Of a DNA stretch of 10,866 bases, positions 6,703-10,866 are shown piece by piece. The DNA lies in the NCBI GenBank assembly GCA_027490595.1, contig JAIXXU010000140.1, forward strand, positions 1-10,866, written 5' to 3'. The translations under genes and the position numbers were made by a program. Each line of letters opens with the position of its first letter. The stretch's first letter is position 1. A model generated the notes under the pieces. It did not search any database, was not told the DNA's origin, and saw nothing but the letters and a program-made list of their open reading frames with translations. The DNA comes from Pseudomonadota bacterium. Lineage in GTDB: Bacteria; Bdellovibrionota_B; Oligoflexia; Silvanigrellales; Silvanigrellaceae.

Positions 6703-7140
6703 TTATTGTTGACGTTGGTAAGCTTGAAGCGATAGCTCATCTAAAATTTTTTGTTCGAGTTTTACCTGGTTGTCTTCATGTTTTTTTTGTTGACTACTTT
6801 TTAATTTTGACAATGCTTTCTCTTGTTTTTGAAAATTTTGCATAGTTTGCTCTTGCATTTCTAGTTCCTGCTGAAAATCACGAAGATTTTGCAATAAATT
6901 TAGCATATGGGACTGACGTTTTTCCAAAGATTTTTCATAAATATTTCTTTCAATCAAGGAAGAAAGCCTCATATAATGATTTAACTGGTCTCTTTCCTCT
7001 AGGTACGAAGAACGTTCAGAATTTAGCAGATGATGTAATTCTCTTATTTTTTGTCTTAGTTGTTCAACTATTGCAAAAGATTCTTTTATTTGCTGGGATC
7101 TAAATTCAAGCACAGTTTGAAGGCGAAAACGAAACGTCAT
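6703..7140 (-). CDS. fliJ: Flagellar export protein FliJ
   Basis: FliJ is the central stalk-like coiled coil of the flagellar export ATPase; it sits in the FliI ring and contacts FlhA. The 145-residue sequence is almost entirely charged, Gln-rich helix. Its start, FRFRLQTVLEFR, matches the family N-terminus, and the C-terminal KLKSSQQKKHEDNQ/KLEQKILDELSLQAYQR matches the conserved ending (DE.a...y.r). No membrane segment or signal peptide is present. Length matches the family (about 145-150 aa). The start codon overlaps the fliI stop in an ATGA arrangement, with GGAG 7 nt before it, indicating translational coupling. Sequence identity within FliJ is generally low, so position directly after fliI adds much of the certainty. 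Confidence 0.88.
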   Translation of the reverse strand: MTFRFRLQTVLEFRSQQIKESFAIVEQLRQKIRELHHLLNSERSSYLEERDQLNHYMRLSSLIERNIYEKSLEKRQSHMLNLLQNLRDFQQELEMQEQTMQNFQKQEKALSKLKSSQQKKHEDNQVKLEQKILDELSLQAYQRQQ

Positions 7141-8474
7141 ATTTCATCTCCAAGCATATGAATAATTTGTTCAAGGGATTGTTGAAAATCGCATTGTTCA
7201 TCTTTATCTTGGCGCAAAAAAGCTTCAATTTTCGGGTACAAAGCAATAGCTTTATCTAACCTTTGGTTTGCTCCTGGCTGGTAGGCACCGATAGAAATAA
7301 GATCTTCATGTCGTTCATACTCAGCCATAAGATCGCGCAAAACAGAAGCTAATTTCAAATGAGATTTAGGAACAATATCAGACATAACTCTACTAATACT
7401 CTTAAGAACATCCACAGCAGGGAAGTGATTACGTTGAGCAAGATCACGCGTTAATAAAATATGACCATCTAAAATACTACGGGCACTATCGCAAACAGGC
7501 TCCTGAAAATCATCCCCTTCCACGAGAACTGTGTAAATTCCAGTTAACGAACCTTCACTATGACTGTTGCCAGCCCTCTCTAAAAGTTTTGGCAAAAGGG
7601 AAAAAACAGACGGTGTGTAACCTTTCGTTGTTGGGGGCTCACCTGCAGCCAAGCCAATTTCTCTTTGAGCCATAGCAACTCGCGTTAGTGAATCCATCAT
7701 CAATAAAACCTTGCGGCCCTTGTCACGAAAATATTCACCAATGGCAGTAGCTACGTGGGCTGCTCTCACACGCGTCATAGGAGACTGCTCACCTGTGGCA
7801 ACAATCACAATGCTTTTTTTTAAACCCTCAGGCCCTAAATTTTCTTCTACAAACTCTCGAACTTCTCGTCCTCGCTCCCCAATCAAAGCAATAACGTTTA
7901 AATCACTTTGCGAAAATCTAGAAATCATACCGAGAAGTACACTTTTTCCAACGCCACTTCCTGCCATAATTCCTATCCTTTGACCCTCTCCAAAGGTTAA
8001 ACATGAATTTAAGCTGCGTACGCCCACGTCAAACACTTCAGTAATTCGACGTCTTGCCAAAGGATTTAAAGAAGGCCTAACAATTGGCCAGAACTCAGCA
8101 GAATTGGAACTGAAATTGGGCATTTTGCCATCGATTGACTTCATATAGGGATCGATAATTTGCCCTATGAGATGGTCTCCTACTAGAATTTTAGGGTCTC
8201 TTTGCGTGCATTGAACCAAGGATTCAGCACAAACGCCTATGGGGTCCTCAAAGGGAATAACCAGTGCTCTATCTTTTTTAAACCCAACAACTTCACCCTC
8301 CAAGGGAGGAGCACCATTTTTCCTGTGAATTTGTACCAAAGATCCCATGGGAATATCAGAAAGTGAGACTTCAATCATCAACCCTACAACCTGAACGACA
8401 CGACCAAGTCTTTCCATGATTTCTACGGGTGGACGTTTTTCTCTCAAACTTTTTAAGGCGTGTTCCGAAAACAT
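7137..8474 (-). CDS. fliI: Flagellum-specific export ATPase FliI
   Basis: FliI is the hexameric ATPase that feeds substrates and chaperones to the flagellar type III export gate, related to the F1 beta subunit. In this 445-residue protein the N-terminal beta-barrel covers about 20-95. The Walker A loop is AGSGVGKS at 171-178 (Lys177), the catalytic glutamate lies in IGERGREV (Glu200), and Walker B is VLLMMD with Asp261, followed by SLTRVAMAQREIGLAAGEPP, a type III ATPase hallmark. The C-terminal helical domain includes AYQPGANQRLDKAI near 397-410. Length is typical. The start overlaps the fliH stop by one base (TGATG), with AAAGG upstream, and the stop overlaps fliJ. No key residue is missing, so it should be active. 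Confidence 0.97.
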   Translation of the reverse strand: MFSEHALKSLREKRPPVEIMERLGRVVQVVGLMIEVSLSDIPMGSLVQIHRKNGAPPLEGEVVGFKKDRALVIPFEDPIGVCAESLVQCTQRDPKILVGDHLIGQIIDPYMKSIDGKMPNFSSNSAEFWPIVRPSLNPLARRRITEVFDVGVRSLNSCLTFGEGQRIGIMAGSGVGKSVLLGMISRFSQSDLNVIALIGERGREVREFVEENLGPEGLKKSIVIVATGEQSPMTRVRAAHVATAIGEYFRDKGRKVLLMMDSLTRVAMAQREIGLAAGEPPTTKGYTPSVFSLLPKLLERAGNSHSEGSLTGIYTVLVEGDDFQEPVCDSARSILDGHILLTRDLAQRNHFPAVDVLKSISRVMSDIVPKSHLKLASVLRDLMAEYERHEDLISIGAYQPGANQRLDKAIALYPKIEAFLRQDKDEQCDFQQSLEQIIHMLGDEI

Positions 8475-9517
8475 CAGACAGCCTTTCTTTCTGAAACATC
8501 ATGTTCATCTTGCAGAACACTTTCTTTCCATGTTTCTAAGAAAATTTCTACTGATTTTGTTAAGTTTAAAATGGAAATACCACCTTCACTGCTTACTTTA
8601 AAATCGCCAATGGCTCTTTTTTCATCTGGTTGCAATATCACCCTATCCTGTAAACCTCTTTCTTTTAATGCAGTTGTAAGACGTTTGGAATCTTCAGGGT
8701 TTAATTCCACGGTCATTAAAGAAGATGATGATAATGATTGTAAAACCTGGTCAAAAAGTTGGTTTAAGGAAGAATCTGAAAATTTTAATTGCTGTCTTAA
8801 AACTTTTTCTGCACAAATTTTTAAAATTTCAATGAAAACATTTCTACTTTCTTGGTATAAATTTTGTTTTAAGAACTCGATTTGTTCAATGATGCCAGAT
8901 AAATTTGAAAAAACAGTTTGATATTTTATTTGCTGCTCACTAATTCCCTTTTGTTCACCAGTAGAAAACCCTTCTAAATATCCTGAATGATGGCCTTCAT
9001 TTTTACCAAGAGCAAACCCTTCTTCATAGGCTTTTTCAAAATGAATTTTTCTCTCTTCTTCAATGCTCATGATATTTGCATCAGGTAAATTATTTTTTGG
9101 TGTTTCGAATATTTCATTTTTATTTTCATACACAGATAGATTTAAATTTTCTGTATTTTCTTCAGATAAAAAAGGACTGTTATCGGATGTTGATTCTTTG
9201 ATTTCAAACGATGAGAGAGAGTCTTGATTTGCCTCTTGTTCCTGCAATACGGCTTCTGTATTTTTTTTTAAATTCTTTGTAAAATCTTCAGGAAATAATA
9301 ACTCTTCTCCGTATTTAAATCTAGTTTTAAACTCTGAGGCCTGACGGACTTTTTTTTCAAGCTCTTTAGGATCGTGAGTTTTTTGAATAATGATACTATT
9401 CAAAGAATTATCCGTCGTAAGAATATTGTCTTCTTTCAATTCAAGCCAAGGATAGGCAATAATTTCTAAATTTTTCATTAATTTATTGTTATTTTTTTTA
9501 ACTAATTTACCCTTCAC
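8474..9517 (-). CDS. fliH: Flagellar assembly protein FliH with long N-terminal extension
   Basis: FliH dimers bind FliI, regulate its ATPase activity and tether it to the C-ring. The hallmark is an unbroken glycine ladder: Gly167, 171, 175, 179, 183, 187 and 191, six GxxxG steps. The C-terminal half (about 195-335) has the FliH/V-ATPase-E-like pattern: a long amphipathic helix, VELNPED near 270-276, and IGDFKVSSEGGISIL near 303-317. At 347 residues it is well over 100 longer than E. coli FliH. The first roughly 160 residues are an acidic, Asn/Ser/Glu-rich, probably disordered extension. It starts at GTG with GAAGG just upstream; an ATG at 9478 (Met14) has no Shine-Dalgarno. It is 32 nt after fliG and immediately before fliI. 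Identity rests on the glycine ladder, the C-terminus and the position. Confidence 0.9.
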   Translation of the reverse strand: MKGKLVKKNNNKLMKNLEIIAYPWLELKEDNILTTDNSLNSIIIQKTHDPKELEKKVRQASEFKTRFKYGEELLFPEDFTKNLKKNTEAVLQEQEANQDSLSSFEIKESTSDNSPFLSEENTENLNLSVYENKNEIFETPKNNLPDANIMSIEEERKIHFEKAYEEGFALGKNEGHHSGYLEGFSTGEQKGISEQQIKYQTVFSNLSGIIEQIEFLKQNLYQESRNVFIEILKICAEKVLRQQLKFSDSSLNQLFDQVLQSLSSSSLMTVELNPEDSKRLTTALKERGLQDRVILQPDEKRAIGDFKVSSEGGISILNLTKSVEIFLETWKESVLQDEHDVSERKAV

Positions 9518-9549
9518 TTAGCCTTCTTTCTATAAAATTACTGGAGATT

Positions 9550-10548
9550 TTATACCATCACATTGTCATTACTTGTCATAATTACTAGCTTGCCCTCTTC
9601 ACTCAGACGCCTAGCAATTTGGACAATAGCGAACTGTGCTTGTTCCACGTCAGAAATTTTTGCTGGACCCATCATCGCCATTTCTTCTCGTAAGTTTTCT
9701 CCAGCTTTTTGGGTCATATTTTTAAAGACTAAATTTTTTATATTTTCAGAAGCAGTTTTTAAAGCTAATTTTAAGTAATCTAATTTAACTTCACGCAACA
9801 AAGTCTGAATTCCTCTGTCATCAATTCTGGCAATATCTTCAAAAACAAACATAAGTTTGCGAATACTTTCAGTAAGCTCAGGATCTCGCTCTTCAAGTTT
9901 ATCTAAAATACTTTCCTCTGTGCTTTTATCCATAAGATTTAGCATTTCAACGATTGGCTCAATGCCACCAACTTTTGAACTAGAAATATTCCCAATTTTT
10001 TGAATTTCGTTTCTTAAAACTTCATCAATTTCATCAATAATCTCTGGAGAGACGCTCTCAAGACTTGCAACTCTTAAAAGTAAATCTGTATGCATACTCT
10101 CGGGAATTAACTTTAGTGTTTCTCCAAATTTTTTAGGCTCAAGGTGCGCAAGTATAAGAGCTGTTGTTTGAGGATGCTCTCCGCGCAAAAAATTTGCCAA
10201 AGTTTTTGGATCAATCAGTTCTAAGGCCTCTAGGGTTGCACTGGTTTGTAACGCAAGCTCGTCAATAAGAGTGTCTGCTTGTCCTTTGCTAAACGCTGAT
10301 TCAATCAATCTTTTTGTGTATTCGTTTCCACCAAGAAAATATTGTTTGTTTGATTGTAAAATAAGGTAAAACTCTTCCATAACATTATCAATGCATTCGC
10401 TATCAACCCGGCCTAGGCGACTCATGGCACTGCCCACCCGTTTGATTTCAAACTCATTCATATGCTTGAATATTTCTGAGGAAATTTCTTCCCCAAATGC
10501 TAGCAACAAAATGGCTGCCTTCTGGGGCCCCGTAAATTTGGTTGCCAC
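9550..10548 (-). CDS. fliG: Flagellar motor switch protein FliG
   Basis: FliG forms the rotor ring that receives torque from the stator and transmits direction switching. The 332-residue length matches the family. The N-terminal domain starts TGPQKAAILLLAFGEE (FliF-binding). The middle domain contains the EHPQT motif at 124-128 (FliM contact). The C-terminal domain contains MFVFEDI at 233-239 (MFxF) and the charged torque segment IDDRGIQTLLREVK at 242-255, with conserved Asp243, Asp244 and Arg245. The ending GPAKISDVEQAQ fits the family GPvr..DVE.AQ block. It starts at GTG 10548 with AAGGAG at 10556-10561, 7 nt upstream. It is the first gene of the minus-strand run. fliF, usually directly upstream, is absent: the gene upstream is divergent and unrelated in its visible part. 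Confidence 0.97.
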   Translation of the reverse strand: MATKFTGPQKAAILLLAFGEEISSEIFKHMNEFEIKRVGSAMSRLGRVDSECIDNVMEEFYLILQSNKQYFLGGNEYTKRLIESAFSKGQADTLIDELALQTSATLEALELIDPKTLANFLRGEHPQTTALILAHLEPKKFGETLKLIPESMHTDLLLRVASLESVSPEIIDEIDEVLRNEIQKIGNISSSKVGGIEPIVEMLNLMDKSTEESILDKLEERDPELTESIRKLMFVFEDIARIDDRGIQTLLREVKLDYLKLALKTASENIKNLVFKNMTQKAGENLREEMAMMGPAKISDVEQAQFAIVQIARRLSEEGKLVIMTSNDNVMV

Positions 10549-10769
10549 CTGGTGACTCCTTAAAAAATTTGGAATATATGGCTAGATTGTAGCGTCATTA
10601 GATTGTGCATGGTCTGAAAAAATTGGCTCATAGGTCAAATTAATAGGGATACCTTTTTTCTAGATAGGTAAATTTAGCAAAAAGCTGGCAAGCACAAGTT
10701 TAAAAACTTAGCTCTTGAGTTTTTACTTTGTCTGAGATAGCAATACGACAACGTTTTTAGGAGAAATAC
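10549..10769. promoter_or_regulatory. Divergent intergenic region between fliG and the right-edge gene
   Basis: About 220 nt of AT-rich sequence without an ORF, expected to hold promoters in both directions. Seen features: the fliG Shine-Dalgarno at 10556-10561; minus-strand TACAAT- and TATATT-like hexamers near fliG without convincing -35 partners; a hyphenated palindrome AAGTTT-AA-AAACTT at 10696-10709; and plus-strand TTGAGT followed after 17 nt by a weak TAGCAA as a possible promoter for the right-edge gene. Only the location is firm. Confidence 0.5.
10676..10691 (-). promoter_or_regulatory. Possible sigma-54-type -24/-12 element upstream of fliG
   Basis: On the minus strand TTGCCAGCTTTTTGCT aligns with the sigma-54 consensus TGGCACG-N4-TTGCW. 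It has nine of twelve consensus bases, correct spacing and an intact TTGCT at -12, but the first G of the -24 GG is T. It lies about 128 nt upstream of the fliG start. Sigma-54 control of flagellar genes is common in other bacteria; use here is conjecture. Confidence 0.22.
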
Positions 10770-10866
10770 ATGGCTTTTCAATCTCATGCAGTCACTCTTC
10801 AGTGGCAACAAAACAACTTAATCCTCAAAAGAGGCGAAAGTTCTCTCGTCATCAATGCTGAAAATG
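10770..10866 (+). CDS. N-terminal fragment of an unidentified protein, possibly OsmC-like
   Basis: The first 32 codons of a gene cut off by the right edge. AGGAG at 10759-10763 lies 6 nt before the ATG, so the start is well supported. The visible translation, MAFQSHAVTLQWQQNNLILK followed by RGESSLVINAEN, has alternating hydrophobic residues like beta-strands and loosely resembles the opening of OsmC/YhfA-type proteins (a VxLxW strand, then an 'ida' strand). That is too little for a real assignment. It is divergent from fliG and shares its intergenic region. Confidence 0.6.
   Translation, partial: MAFQSHAVTLQWQQNNLILKRGESSLVINAEN

Noticed and set aside
7711..7983. A 90-codon plus-strand open frame
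   Set aside because: Antisense to the conserved FliI ATPase core. It is a by-product of constrained coding on the other strand.
8472..8510. Imperfect inverted repeat around the fliI start (GAAACATCAT/ATGATGTTTC-like)
   Set aside because: Arms are short and mismatched, and they lie in coding sequence; likely chance.
8460..8921. A 153-codon open frame on the plus strand
   Set aside because: Antisense to the end of fliH and the fliI start. Its translation has no family resemblance, whereas the minus-strand frames are clear fliH and fliI.
9261..9269. T9 run in fliH and several T8 runs elsewhere as slippage loci
   Set aside because: Runs of 8-9 nt are expected in such AT-rich sequence and recur across the window. 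Only the T17 run stands out.
1..10866. tRNA, rRNA, CRISPR array, insertion-sequence ends, phage genes
   Set aside because: Both strands were read for cloverleaf sequences, regularly spaced repeats and transposase or integrase motifs; none was seen.

Overview
The window comes from an AT-rich Gram-negative, flagellated bacterium. Prolipoprotein signal peptidase (LspA), a cell-wall-recycling hexosaminidase (NagZ), an RlmL-type 23S rRNA methyltransferase and flagellar genes support this. A MenC-like protein suggests menaquinone, and a COG3334-type MotE protein sits beside fliJ. Together these would fit a Bdellovibrionota/Oligoflexia-like or deltaproteobacterial lineage. That assignment is inference and not certain.

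Layout. (1) Positions 1-1944, minus strand: a compact operon lspA > menC-like > nagZ. lspA and menC overlap, menC and nagZ are about 30 nt apart with a perfect hairpin between them, and nagZ runs off the left edge. (2) Positions 1961-3055, plus strand: one FUSC-family membrane protein gene. Its start codon lies almost back-to-back with lspA, and its first membrane segment contains a 17-nt T tract. (3) Positions 3075-10548, minus strand: a continuous run fliG > fliH > fliI > fliJ > motE-like > rlmL-like > patatin-like. Neighbouring genes overlap or are at most about 32 nt apart, so they are probably co-transcribed. A bulged hairpin followed by T6 lies at the 3' end, in the gap between convergent genes. 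(4) Positions 10549-10769: a divergent regulatory region. (5) Positions 10770-10866, plus strand: the first 32 codons of another gene, possibly OsmC-like.

How the genes fit together. FliG is the rotor switch protein. FliH, FliI and FliJ form the cytosolic ATPase complex of the flagellar export apparatus. The MotE-like protein is probably an exported or membrane-anchored factor for stator assembly. The last two genes are not flagellar in known systems: a THUMP-domain rRNA methyltransferase, and a patatin lipase with an extra N-terminal region of about 190 residues that resembles a degenerate response-regulator receiver domain. No tRNA, rRNA, CRISPR array, insertion sequence or phage gene was seen. 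The most interesting points are the receiver-like/patatin fusion at the end of the flagellar operon, the T17 tract in the FUSC gene, and the extreme compaction of the lspA/FUSC start region.
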